From the NCBI GenBank assembly GCA_963664625.1, contig OY761541.1, forward strand, positions 1,178,001 through 1,242,000: a stretch of DNA of 64,000 nt, given 5' to 3'. Within the stretch, counting starts at the first letter, position 1, and each line of letters begins with the position of its first letter. The notes under the pieces are model-generated. The model saw nothing but the letters and a program-made list of their open reading frames with translations. It did no database searches and had not been told where the DNA came from. Made by a program: the position numbers and the translations under genes. Origin of the DNA: CBDCFV01 sp963664625. GTDB lineage: Bacteria; Chloroflexota; Dehalococcoidia; Lucifugimonadales; UBA3495. Positions 1 to 6,294 of this stretch are shown here, in pieces.

Positions 1-511
1 TCACGTCGCCCAACTGGAGGGGTATCTGGAACGGGTTGCTGGGCATCTGCACCGTGTTGAACAGGGGCGCTATGGATGTTTCGAGGTTCACGTCGTCCCA
101 CAGGGCCCGGGCCTCCTGGGTATCCACCAGTTCATCCCCCGCGCCGGCAGTGGTTGAGTCCATAGCGGCCTTGATGTTGGTCTGCCAGTCCTCCAGCATC
201 CGGGGATGCAGCCCGGACGGGTCCCTGAGCTGGGCGTTGAGCAGGCTGCGGATGCAGGCCAGGTCCAGCACGTCCAACCCTTCATACTTGCCAAAGGCTA
301 CCCGCGGGCGGTCGCCGCCGGAGAACCTGGAGAGAATGGCCCGCTTCTCGCTTTCCCGCCAAGTGTCCTGGGCATGGGTCAACTGGGCGGCGATGCGGTC
401 CAACTCCTCCTTCAACGGGGGTATGTCGGCGTCCATGCGTGATTGGTAGTACTCCCGAACGGATGCCACCTCCCGCTTGATAAGGTCCAAATCGTGTGCT
501 CCGATGGTCAT
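1..511 (-). CDS. Phage major capsid protein, HK97 type (N-terminal part, runs off left edge)
   Basis: The reading frame enters the window from its left edge and begins at an ATG at 511-509 preceded by GGAGG. The 170 visible residues start with a helical, charged stretch (MTIGAHDLDLIKREVASVRE) typical of the delta/scaffold region cleaved by a prohead protease. A segment near residues 117-170 (containing AMDSTTAGAGDELV and LFNTVQMPSNPFQIP) resembles the N-arm and start of the HK97-fold capsid domain. It follows the prohead protease gene, which is the usual phage order. Family assignment is from recognition of these segments; most of the protein is outside the window. It could belong to a prophage, a gene-transfer-like particle or a domesticated capsid. 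Confidence 0.75.
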   Translation of the reverse strand, partial: MTIGAHDLDLIKREVASVREYYQSRMDADIPPLKEELDRIAAQLTHAQDTWRESEKRAILSRFSGGDRPRVAFGKYEGLDVLDLACIRSLLNAQLRDPSGLHPRMLEDWQTNIKAAMDSTTAGAGDELVDTQEARALWDDVNLETSIAPLFNTVQMPSNPFQIPLQLGDV

Positions 512-567
512 GTTGTCCTCCAAATCGAATGTATTGCCCGAAACGCCGGGCTTTCTGAGGTTTTGGG

Positions 568-1218
568 TTAAAACGGGCGTATTGAATCCCGCAGCGCCCT
601 TATCACCTCATCCACGGCCGTATCCAAGGGGGCGGTCTGCCTGAGGTACTCGCCCAACCGGGGAGCCTCGTCCAAGGCCTTTCGCAAAGCGTGGCCGTTG
701 GCCGGCACGGGCACCGCGCTGGTCTCCAGGAGTTCCTGCTCCAGAAAGCGGATCCCCAAGAAGGCGCCGGTCTTGTCGTTGCGGCGCTCTTCGTAGCGCA
801 GGGGCTTGAATCCCACGGAGACGCCCCGCTGGTAGCCGGACCGGTACAACAGGGCCACTTCCTGGGCGAAGCCGGTGGGGGCGAACGTCATCCGCGCCAG
901 CAGGCGGTGGGGTTCCCTCCACACCTCCACGGCGCGGCCTATGACCGGCCGGGCGTAGTCGTGGGCCCACAGGAACACCGGATTGGCCAAGTACGAGTCC
1001 AAGCGCCATCCTTCGGCGACGATGACATCGCCGTGACGGTCCACGTCGTCGGTGGAAATGATGAACGACATGGGTTGGTCACGGTCATCGCCGGCTGCGG
1101 CTACATCACTCTTGGTCCACTTGTGCAACAGGGGCGCATCGCTCAACCCCCTGCTGTAAGCGTCCAAGGCCTCCAAAAGCCGTTCCCGGCCCCACAGTCC
1201 CAAATCACTGTTGGTCAA
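568..1218 (-). CDS. HK97-family phage prohead protease
   Basis: The protein of 216 residues contains the family's typical pattern: a strand-rich start (SFIISTDDVDRHGDVIV), the WAHD motif with its likely catalytic His, and SVGFKP followed by a Ser/Glu-rich stretch (LEQELLETSAVPVPAN). In HK97-type phages this enzyme trims the capsid delta domain, and the capsid gene follows 56 bp downstream. I chose the TTG at 1218-1216 as start because a strong AAAGGAGGTG lies just upstream; an upstream ATG at 1293 lies inside a terminator hairpin and has no ribosome site. Portal and terminase genes, which normally precede it, are absent: the next gene is the divergent rpiB. Confidence 0.85.
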   Translation of the reverse strand: MTNSDLGLWGRERLLEALDAYSRGLSDAPLLHKWTKSDVAAAGDDRDQPMSFIISTDDVDRHGDVIVAEGWRLDSYLANPVFLWAHDYARPVIGRAVEVWREPHRLLARMTFAPTGFAQEVALLYRSGYQRGVSVGFKPLRYEERRNDKTGAFLGIRFLEQELLETSAVPVPANGHALRKALDEAPRLGEYLRQTAPLDTAVDEVIRALRDSIRPF

Positions 1219-1251
1219 CCTTTCACCTCCTTTCTGATGCTGGCTGAAACG

Positions 1252-1285
1252 AAAAAAGGGACAGGCCCGCATTGGGGTCTGTCCC
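1252..1285 (-). terminator. Rho-independent terminator in the leader of the prohead protease gene
   Basis: On the minus strand the stem GGGACAG/CTGTCCC (1279-1285 with 1258-1264) is extended by an inner CCC/GGG and followed by six T. It lies between the putative promoter at 1341-1370 and the protease start at 1218, so it would stop transcripts before the coding region unless read through. A second GC-rich hairpin (GCGGCC/GGCCGC) lies about 30 bp upstream of it. It is either an attenuator or the end of a short RNA. Confidence 0.7.
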
Positions 1286-1340
1286 TCAAGCAAGTGCGGC
1301 CGGCGACTTGGCCGCCCGCGTCTCCTTTTTCGTTGGTAAA

Positions 1341-1370
1341 AGGTTAGGGTGTTGTTTTACTACGTGTCAA
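1341..1370 (-). promoter_or_regulatory. Putative sigma-70 promoter for the phage-type protease/capsid genes
   Basis: Reading the minus strand, TTGACA (1370-1365) is a perfect -35 box. With an 18-bp spacer it is followed by TAACCT (1346-1341), a weak -10 box. It lies in the divergent gap with rpiB, upstream of the leader terminator. This is a sequence match only. Confidence 0.4.
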
Positions 1371-1377
1371 CCGTTCG

Positions 1378-1405
1378 CTGACAGTTTGTTTGGTCATGGT
1401 AAGAT
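1378..1405 (+). promoter_or_regulatory. Putative sigma-70 promoter for rpiB
   Basis: CTGACA (1378-1383), a 16-bp spacer and TAAGAT (1400-1405) lie about 50 bp upstream of the rpiB start. It partly overlaps the divergent promoter region. Sequence match only. Confidence 0.4.
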
Positions 1406-1453
1406 GGACTCACCACGTAAACCCCAATCATCCTTATAACGGAGATACAGGAA

Positions 1454-1921
1454 GTGGAACTTGCCATCGGCGCCGACCATGCCGGATTTGAACTGAAGGG
1501 GCAACTTATACCGTGGCTGCGGTCCTTGGGCCATGAGGTGGTGGACCTTGGCGCCCACGAACTGGACCCGGAGGACGACTACCCGGACTTTGCCGCGGCG
1601 GTGGCCGAAGCGGTGCAGTCGGGCAGGTTCGAGCGGGGCATCATTGTCTGCGGAAGCGGCGTCGGCGCGTCCATAACCGCCAACAAGGTGCCCGGGGTGC
1701 GGGCCTGCCTGTGCCACGACACCTACACCGCCCAACAAGGCGTCGAGCACGATCAGATGAACGTGGTCTGCTTGGGCGGACGGGTAATCGGCATCGAGCT
1801 GTCCAAGGAGATATTGACCGCCTTCCTGTCGGCCAACTTCATCCCGGAGCCGCGGTTCCAGAGAAGGCTGGACAAGCTCATTGCGGTGGAGAAAGGGTTG
1901 AGGGGGGACGGATCGGGCTAA
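1454..1921 (+). CDS. rpiB: Ribose-5-phosphate isomerase B
   Basis: This enzyme interconverts ribose-5-phosphate and ribulose-5-phosphate in the pentose phosphate pathway. The 155-residue length fits RpiB (usually about 150). It shows the N-terminal GADHAGFELK motif with the family Asp-His pair, the catalytic cysteine in IVCGSGVG (around residue 65), a RACLCHDTYTA segment and the anion-binding DQMNVVCLGGRVIG. The start is GTG at 1454 with GGAG about 10 bp upstream. Its TAA overlaps by two bases the stop codon of the convergent small coiled-coil gene. RpiB can also act on allose phosphate, which the sequence does not distinguish. Confidence 0.95.
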   Translation: MELAIGADHAGFELKGQLIPWLRSLGHEVVDLGAHELDPEDDYPDFAAAVAEAVQSGRFERGIIVCGSGVGASITANKVPGVRACLCHDTYTAQQGVEHDQMNVVCLGGRVIGIELSKEILTAFLSANFIPEPRFQRRLDKLIAVEKGLRGDGSG

Positions 1922-2175
1922 CCGCCTTGAGTAAGCCTGGCGGCCAAGACACCCACCAAGGAAATCAAGGCGACGATAATCCCACCGCCTATTCCCAGGG
2001 CGGCCAGCGTGAGGCGGTCTATCCGGGTATTCACTTGGTCTATCCGAGTATTCACTTGGTCTATGCGGGCATTGAGGCCGCGGATTTCTTCCCGGATGTC
2101 CTGGAGCGTGAGGAGCACCTGCTCCATTTGCCCCTCTAACCGCCCTAGCCGGAAATCATCGGTTGAGATTGCCAC
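1918..2175 (-). CDS. Small coiled-coil protein with a C-terminal membrane helix
   Basis: No characterised family is recognised. The 85-residue product has a helical N-terminal half with heptad repeats (ARIDQVNT, repeated and then varied) and one hydrophobic segment near residues 57-78 (AALGIGGGIIVALISLVGVL), so it is probably a membrane-anchored coiled coil. The repeats are visible as two nearly identical 21-bp units around 2026-2068. The start is probably GTG at 2175, with AGAAGG seven bases upstream; a TTG at 2181 is an alternative. It shares a general design (membrane helix plus repeated heptads) with the products at 30911, 39165 and 45592. Confidence 0.55.
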   Translation of the reverse strand: MAISTDDFRLGRLEGQMEQVLLTLQDIREEIRGLNARIDQVNTRIDQVNTRIDRLTLAALGIGGGIIVALISLVGVLAARLTQGG

Positions 2176-2225
2176 TGTCAAACCTTCTTTGTCGCATGAT
2201 TAACCGCTGACCCGCTCGCGCCGCC

Positions 2226-3152
2226 TCACTTGACGAACTGGGGTAGTATTTTCGTCCCCATTATCTCCAGTTGCCCGATGGTCTCTTCGGCGGGGCACAA
2301 GGGCCGCACCACGAACTTCTGCGCCCCGGCGTCGATGTAGCTCTGGATGGTCTGGGCCACCTGCTCGGGGGCGCCGACGGCGCTGTACTCGGTGAAGTGG
2401 GCATCGGGCCGGTGGCGGGTAACGTAGTCGTGGGCCATCGCAGTGGCTTCCTCGGTATCGTCGGAAATATAGTACCCCAGCAGCACGCCTATGTGGTCTT
2501 CTTCGATCTCCCTTTCGAACTCGGCAGCGGTGCTGAAGACTATGTCCCGCCCCTCCTTGATCTCGGCGGGAGTGGCGCTGGAAACCAGCCAGCCGTCGCC
2601 CACGCGCCCGACCCTCCTGGCAGCGGCGGGGCTGCGCCCCCCGATCCAGACCGGTGTGGAAGGCTCCAGGAATGGCTTGGGGGTGATGGTCACATTGTGG
2701 CAGGTGTAGAAGGCGCCCTCGTGGGTGACGTTTTCCTCCTCCCACAGGCGGCGCATCAACCGGATGGCCTCGTCGGTGCGGGGGCCGCGGGCTTCCTTGG
2801 ACACTCCGCAGGCCTCGTACTCCTCCGGTTCTTCCTGTCCCAGGCCCACGGCGGGGAAGAACCGCCCTTGGGAGAGGTAGTCCAGGGTGGCTATCTGCTT
2901 GGCCAGCACCACCGGGTTGCGCAAGGGCATGGCCAACACGCTGGTGCCGAACTTCATCCTGTCGGAGTAGGCCGCGACCATCGACAGGGCCACCATAGGC
3001 TCCAAGCTGAACCGGTCGCTTACGATGCGATCGCTGAGCCAGATGGAGTCGTAGCCGTAGCTGTCACCCAGGTCCACCAGTTCCTTCAAAAACCCGGGGT
3101 CCTCGCCCCCTTGGCCGAATGCTCCGGGCACGTAACCGATGGCGATGCTCAT
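2226..3152 (-). CDS. LLM-class flavin/F420-dependent oxidoreductase
   Basis: The 308-residue protein belongs to the bacterial luciferase-like monooxygenase superfamily, whose members use FMN or coenzyme F420. Diagnostic segments are YGYDSIWLSDRI, AAYSDRMKFGTSVL with LRNPVVLAKQIATLD, the glycine-rich GRFFPAVGLG and the TPVWIGGRSPAAARRVGRVGDGWL block that lines the cofactor phosphate site. Start ATG at 3152 has AAGGAG six bases upstream. The substrate cannot be told. A second family member lies at 8010-8996. Confidence 0.85.
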   Translation of the reverse strand: MSIAIGYVPGAFGQGGEDPGFLKELVDLGDSYGYDSIWLSDRIVSDRFSLEPMVALSMVAAYSDRMKFGTSVLAMPLRNPVVLAKQIATLDYLSQGRFFPAVGLGQEEPEEYEACGVSKEARGPRTDEAIRLMRRLWEEENVTHEGAFYTCHNVTITPKPFLEPSTPVWIGGRSPAAARRVGRVGDGWLVSSATPAEIKEGRDIVFSTAAEFEREIEEDHIGVLLGYYISDDTEEATAMAHDYVTRHRPDAHFTEYSAVGAPEQVAQTIQSYIDAGAQKFVVRPLCPAEETIGQLEIMGTKILPQFVK

Positions 3153-3196
3153 GGCTGCTCCTTCTGAACCTGAGTGAATTTCCGTACAGTGGGGCT

Positions 3197-3202
3197 ATTA
3201 TA
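3197..3202 (-). promoter_or_regulatory. Putative -10 box of the LLM oxidoreductase gene
   Basis: A perfect TATAAT occurs on the minus strand 45 bp upstream of the start codon at 3152. No good -35 box is seen at 16-18 bp, so it may need an activator, or it may be chance. Confidence 0.3.
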
Positions 3203-3314
3203 TAGCGAATCCATGGGAGGGACTACCGGGAGTGTTGAGGTGACCCAAGGGCGGATGCGAGTGTCAACCATAGAACATGAGAGACGCCGACGGTGCAGAA
3301 CTGTCAAGGAATTA

Positions 3315-3343
3315 TTGACATCAATATACACAAGTGCTAGATT
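3315..3343 (+). promoter_or_regulatory. Strong-looking sigma-70 promoter upstream of the NYN pseudogene
   Basis: TTGACA (3315-3320), exactly 17 bp, then TAGATT (3338-3343). The predicted transcript would begin near 3350 and meet a hairpin terminator at 3390-3421, giving a short RNA of about 70 nt or an attenuated mRNA for the broken gene that follows. Confidence 0.5.
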
Positions 3344-3389
3344 ACTCGTGCGCCCACTATAGGGCGGGAAGTTAATAGCTTTTTGAGAG

Positions 3390-3421
3390 CGGGCCCCTGA
3401 CGTGGGTCCGTTTTCGTTTTT
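3390..3421 (+). terminator. Rho-independent terminator just before the NYN pseudogene
   Basis: A seven-base stem (CGGGCCC at 3390-3396 with GGGTCCG at 3404-3410, one G-U pair) is followed by TTTTCGTTTTT. No plus-strand gene ends here, so it terminates either a short RNA from the promoter at 3315-3343 or the leader of the broken gene. Confidence 0.65.
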
Positions 3422-3427
3422 AGAGAG

Positions 3428-3884
3428 ATGTTCATGACCTTAAGGACAGTCATTTTCATCGACGGCCAGAACTTCAAGAAGAACCTTCAGGAATTCTCTT
3501 TCAGATCGCAAAAGCCCAACGTTCAGATACCCCAACTACGTCCTTGATGAAAAGCATTTCCATTGGAACAAGTTTTTCAGGGCCGTCGTTGAAAAGTTCA
3601 ATCACGAAACCCATCTAAACCATACTTTAGTCAGGGCATATTGGTATAACGCTGAAACTATCACTCCATTTCAGAAAAACGAGAGGTGGGTTGAAAGCAT
3701 CCTGACCAGATATGGAGCCGATTTCCCTGAACTTGACGCCGGAACGGTGGAATCCCTCGCTCAAAGATGGTGGGAGCGGGAACGGAAATTGACAGCCGTA
3801 TTCTTGCTCTCAAGGCAAGCACCAACCTCGGTTATGCCGGGCAAGCAACATAACTGCCATCGCCGGGACCTGTGCCTGAAATAA
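3428..3884 (+). pseudogene. Frameshifted NYN/PIN-like nuclease gene remnant
   Basis: From ATG 3428 (or 3434) the first frame encodes a short N-terminus with FIDGQNFKKNLQEF, which carries the hallmark IDG-x-N start of NYN-domain nucleases, and stops near 3549. A second frame continues from about 3537 to TAA 3882 (containing LDEKHFHWNKFFRAVVEKF, LVRAYWYNAE and WVESILTRYG), which reads as the missing continuation. Near 3790 a third frame also gives a plausible continuation (IDSRILALKASTNLGYAG), so more than one indel is likely. NYN proteins are usually RNA-cleaving. Family assignment rests mainly on the N-terminal motif. Confidence 0.5.
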
Positions 3885-3896
3885 TAAGAGACCATC

Positions 3897-4835
3897 TTAC
3901 CCAATCGCCTCCATCCCCGCCTCGGCCCTGGCGTCGTTGATGTGCTCCAGGACCCTTACCTCCAACGGCGCGAGTTCGTAACCGATGTCGGCCAGCATCC
4001 GGCTGTTGTCCACCAAGTAGATGTGGGGCACGGCTTGGTCGCCGGTGGTGATGTCGGCGTCGGGGATGAACTTCTTGACCAAGTCGGCCATGTCGCCGAT
4101 GGTCGCCAGGTGCCCGCCGCTTATGTAAACCCGATGGTTCAGACTGTCGCTCAGTGACGCCCGGACGAAGATCTCCGCCGCATCCTCGGCGTGAATCATC
4201 GGCGAGGGCTCGTCCCGGTGGAAGGGCATGGAGATGGGCTGGCCCACCGCTGGCAGCGACATCAACAGGCCGCCGATAATCCCGGTCATGCCAGTGACCC
4301 GGCCGTGGCCGAACACGGTGCAGATGCGTATTCCCACTATGTCCAGTCCGTAACGGTCCACGTACTTCCCGGCGGCGAAGTCGTTGGCCGCCTTGGTCAT
4401 GCCGTACACGTTCACCGGCGCGGAGAGGTCGTCCTCGTTTACCGGCCGCTCACCGAAGGTCTCCTGCACACCGAAAGTGGCTATGGAACTGGCGTAGACC
4501 ACCCGGCGCACCCCGGTCCAGCGGGCTACCTCGAAGATATTGTTGGTCCCCTGGATGTTGACCAGCATCCCGAAGTGAGGCCGCTCCTCGGTGTCCGGGG
4601 GGAGCAGCGCGGCCATGTGAATAATCCGGTCCACTTGATGGGTGTTGACCGCGTCCAATAGGTGGGGCATCTGCATTATGTCGCCTCGGTAGAATTGCAA
4701 CCGGTCCATGTAGGGTTGCAGGTTAGCGCGGGGAGGCGCCAAGTCGAAGCAGACCACATCTTCGCCGCGTTCGACCAGTTTGCGCACAATGCGGTTGCCA
4801 ATAAACCCGGTGGCGCCGGTTATCATGACGGACAT
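3897..4835 (-). CDS. NAD(P)-dependent epimerase/dehydratase, extended SDR
   Basis: The protein has 312 residues. It begins with a Rossmann nucleotide-binding motif (ITGATGFIG, Gly-rich turn at residues 6-12) and an acidic residue at the end of the second strand (CFDLAPP), which favours NAD. It has the SDR catalytic Ser (YASSIATFG) and the Tyr-x-x-x-Lys pair (YGMTKAAND). The family includes UDP-sugar epimerases and related dehydratases; the substrate is not evident. The start at 4835 is supported by GGGAGAGGTG just upstream; the frame is open further up to 4874 without a ribosome site. Confidence 0.85.
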   Translation of the reverse strand: MSVMITGATGFIGNRIVRKLVERGEDVVCFDLAPPRANLQPYMDRLQFYRGDIMQMPHLLDAVNTHQVDRIIHMAALLPPDTEERPHFGMLVNIQGTNNIFEVARWTGVRRVVYASSIATFGVQETFGERPVNEDDLSAPVNVYGMTKAANDFAAGKYVDRYGLDIVGIRICTVFGHGRVTGMTGIIGGLLMSLPAVGQPISMPFHRDEPSPMIHAEDAAEIFVRASLSDSLNHRVYISGGHLATIGDMADLVKKFIPDADITTGDQAVPHIYLVDNSRMLADIGYELAPLEVRVLEHINDARAEAGMEAIG

Positions 4836-4946
4836 GAGCACCTCTCCCAAAGACCGGCCGCCGGTTTCCAACAAGGGCTACCGGAGCAGGCGGTTTGATG
4901 TGACCAAATCATACAAACGGGGGATAGCCGACGCAACGCGGCGGCG

Positions 4947-5084
4947 GGGCCTGTGCAAAGTGATTGTCTTAATCAGGATTTGCCGGATTTCGGGATTTTC
5001 AGGATATTCTCAATCCTGAGCATCCTTTAATCTTGATAATCCTGATTCAGACATTTGCCGCCGCTAAAGACTTTGCACAGGCCC
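4947..5084. repeat. 138-bp MITE-like palindromic element, copy 1
   Basis: The element is bounded by perfect 14-bp inverted ends (GGGCCTGTGCAAAG at 4947-4960 and its complement at 5071-5084). It has internal inverted arms of the AATCAGGATT/AATCCTGATT type, and carries no reading frame. A second copy of the same length lies at 62845-62982. It fills most of the gap between the SDR gene and rsmG. Confidence 0.75.
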
Positions 5085-5126
5085 TAAATGCGACCGCGGG
5101 GCTTCTTACGAAAAAAAACCGAGGGT

Positions 5127-5852
5127 CTACAACGGCCGCTTGGCGGGAATACCGGGCCGACGGGGAAACCCCTCCGGCGTCGGCGCGACTTTGTCCACGG
5201 CGACGACGACCCGATCGTCGGTCAGGCCGGTAACTTCCACTGGGTGGACTTGCGGCGCAGCCCCGCCTAATGTCCGCAGGGCGTTCGATGCTTGGTCAAT
5301 CTCCGCTGCCACGCTTCCGTGCTTCAGCGCCGCCACCGTCCCGCCGACCCGGCAGAAGGGCAACGTGTACTCGGCAAGGACAGGGAGTCGGGCCAGCCCC
5401 CGCGCCAGTACAAGGTCGAAGTTCTCGCGTAGGCTGGCATCGTGCGCCAGAGTTTCCGCCCTTCCGATATGTATCTCCACGCCCTCAAGCTCCAGAACAC
5501 TGATTACTTCCTCCAGGAAACCGGCCTTCTTGCCCACCGACTCGACTAGGGCCAATTCGGTCTCCGGGAATACCAGTTTCAGCGGCAAGCCCGGGAAGCC
5601 CGCTCCCGCGCCAACGTCGACCACCTTCAGTAAGTCGCCCGGTTGCAGAGGAGCGGCCAATACGACGGTGAGCGAATCGAGGAAGTGTTTGACCTGTACC
5701 TCTTCCAGACCGGTGATTCTGGTGAGGTTGATGCTGCGGTTCCAGTCGGCCAGGGTCTCATAGTAGGTCTGGAACCGGTCAAGTTGGGCTTCGGTCAACC
5801 GGATGCCGAGCTCCTCGGAACCCCGGGCCAGTATCTGCATTTGGTGCGCCAT
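5127..5852 (-). CDS. rsmG: 16S rRNA (guanine-527-N7)-methyltransferase
   Basis: RsmG methylates G527 of 16S rRNA with S-adenosylmethionine. The 241-residue protein has the family's N-terminal helical region (YYETLADWNRSINLTRI), a canonical SAM motif I (VDVGAGAGFPGLPLKLVFPE, around residue 75) and motif II (ALVESVGKKAGFLEEV), then LARGLARLPVLAEY. The extreme C-terminus is arginine-rich. The start ATG at 5852 lies only 8 bp after a TATAAT on the same strand, implying a leaderless message; an internal ATG at 5840 is possible. Confidence 0.93.
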   Translation of the reverse strand: MAHQMQILARGSEELGIRLTEAQLDRFQTYYETLADWNRSINLTRITGLEEVQVKHFLDSLTVVLAAPLQPGDLLKVVDVGAGAGFPGLPLKLVFPETELALVESVGKKAGFLEEVISVLELEGVEIHIGRAETLAHDASLRENFDLVLARGLARLPVLAEYTLPFCRVGGTVAALKHGSVAAEIDQASNALRTLGGAAPQVHPVEVTGLTDDRVVVAVDKVAPTPEGFPRRPGIPAKRPL

Positions 5853-5860
5853 CGTTCGGA

Positions 5861-5866
5861 ATTATA
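5861..5866 (-). promoter_or_regulatory. Putative -10 box giving a leaderless rsmG transcript
   Basis: TATAAT on the minus strand ends 8 bp before the rsmG ATG, where transcription would start at or next to the codon. The -35 region (TTCAGG at about 17 bp) is poor. No ribosome-binding site precedes the ATG. Confidence 0.35.
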
Positions 5867-5900
5867 CCCGTTACGGAGGGTGTCCTGAACGGAAATCGAA

Positions 5901-5929
5901 TTGACAGCCCTATGGGCTGCCCCTAGAAT
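5901..5929 (+). promoter_or_regulatory. Sigma-70 promoter for the RAM-domain/acyl-CoA dehydrogenase genes
   Basis: TTGACA (5901-5906), a 17-bp spacer and TAGAAT (5924-5929) form a near-consensus promoter about 100 bp before the RAM gene. A perfect palindrome AGCCCTATGGGCT (5905-5917) overlaps the -35 end and spacer and could be an operator. Confidence 0.55.
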
Positions 5930-6033
5930 TAGCACCAGTCTCAGGAAATCGTGCGTTCCAGCCGCCCTACCTCTCTATTGGGGCATTGACTTTCAATTGA
6001 CCGGCAGGGCTGGACCGCGACCGGAAGGAAAAG

Positions 6034-6270
6034 ATGGCTACCAGAGCGTACCTGCTAGTGGAAACCGCCGTGGGCAAGACCCGGGATGTGGCAATAACGT
6101 TGCGGAACCTGGAGAACGTCGAATCGGTGGACGTAGTGACCGGTCCCTACGACATAATCGCGGTGGTCAGCGCCGAAGATATGTCGGTGGTCGGCAATGT
6201 GGTGACCGACAACATTCATACCGTGACCGGAGTTGTCAGGACAGTTACCTGCGTCGCCGTGGGCAATTGA
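6034..6270 (+). CDS. Stand-alone Lrp/AsnC ligand-binding (RAM) domain protein
   Basis: The 78-residue product matches only the C-terminal effector-binding RAM domain of Lrp/AsnC regulators (YLLVETAVGKTRDV, then VDVVTGPYDIIAVVSAED). It has no helix-turn-helix. Such stand-alone domains form oligomers and bind small ligands such as amino acids, sometimes modulating full-length regulators. A purine-rich ribosome site (GGAAGGAAAAG) precedes the ATG. The acyl-CoA dehydrogenase gene begins 24 bp downstream, so the two are probably co-transcribed; the functional link is not known. Confidence 0.8.
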   Translation: MATRAYLLVETAVGKTRDVAITLRNLENVESVDVVTGPYDIIAVVSAEDMSVVGNVVTDNIHTVTGVVRTVTCVAVGN

Positions 6271-6294
6271 ACACTTTCTGTAAGGAGCGCCGCC

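Noticed and set aside
1294..1453. A possible 17-codon leader peptide at the start of the minus-strand leader
   Set aside because: It overlaps the promoter -35 box, so it could not be on the transcript.
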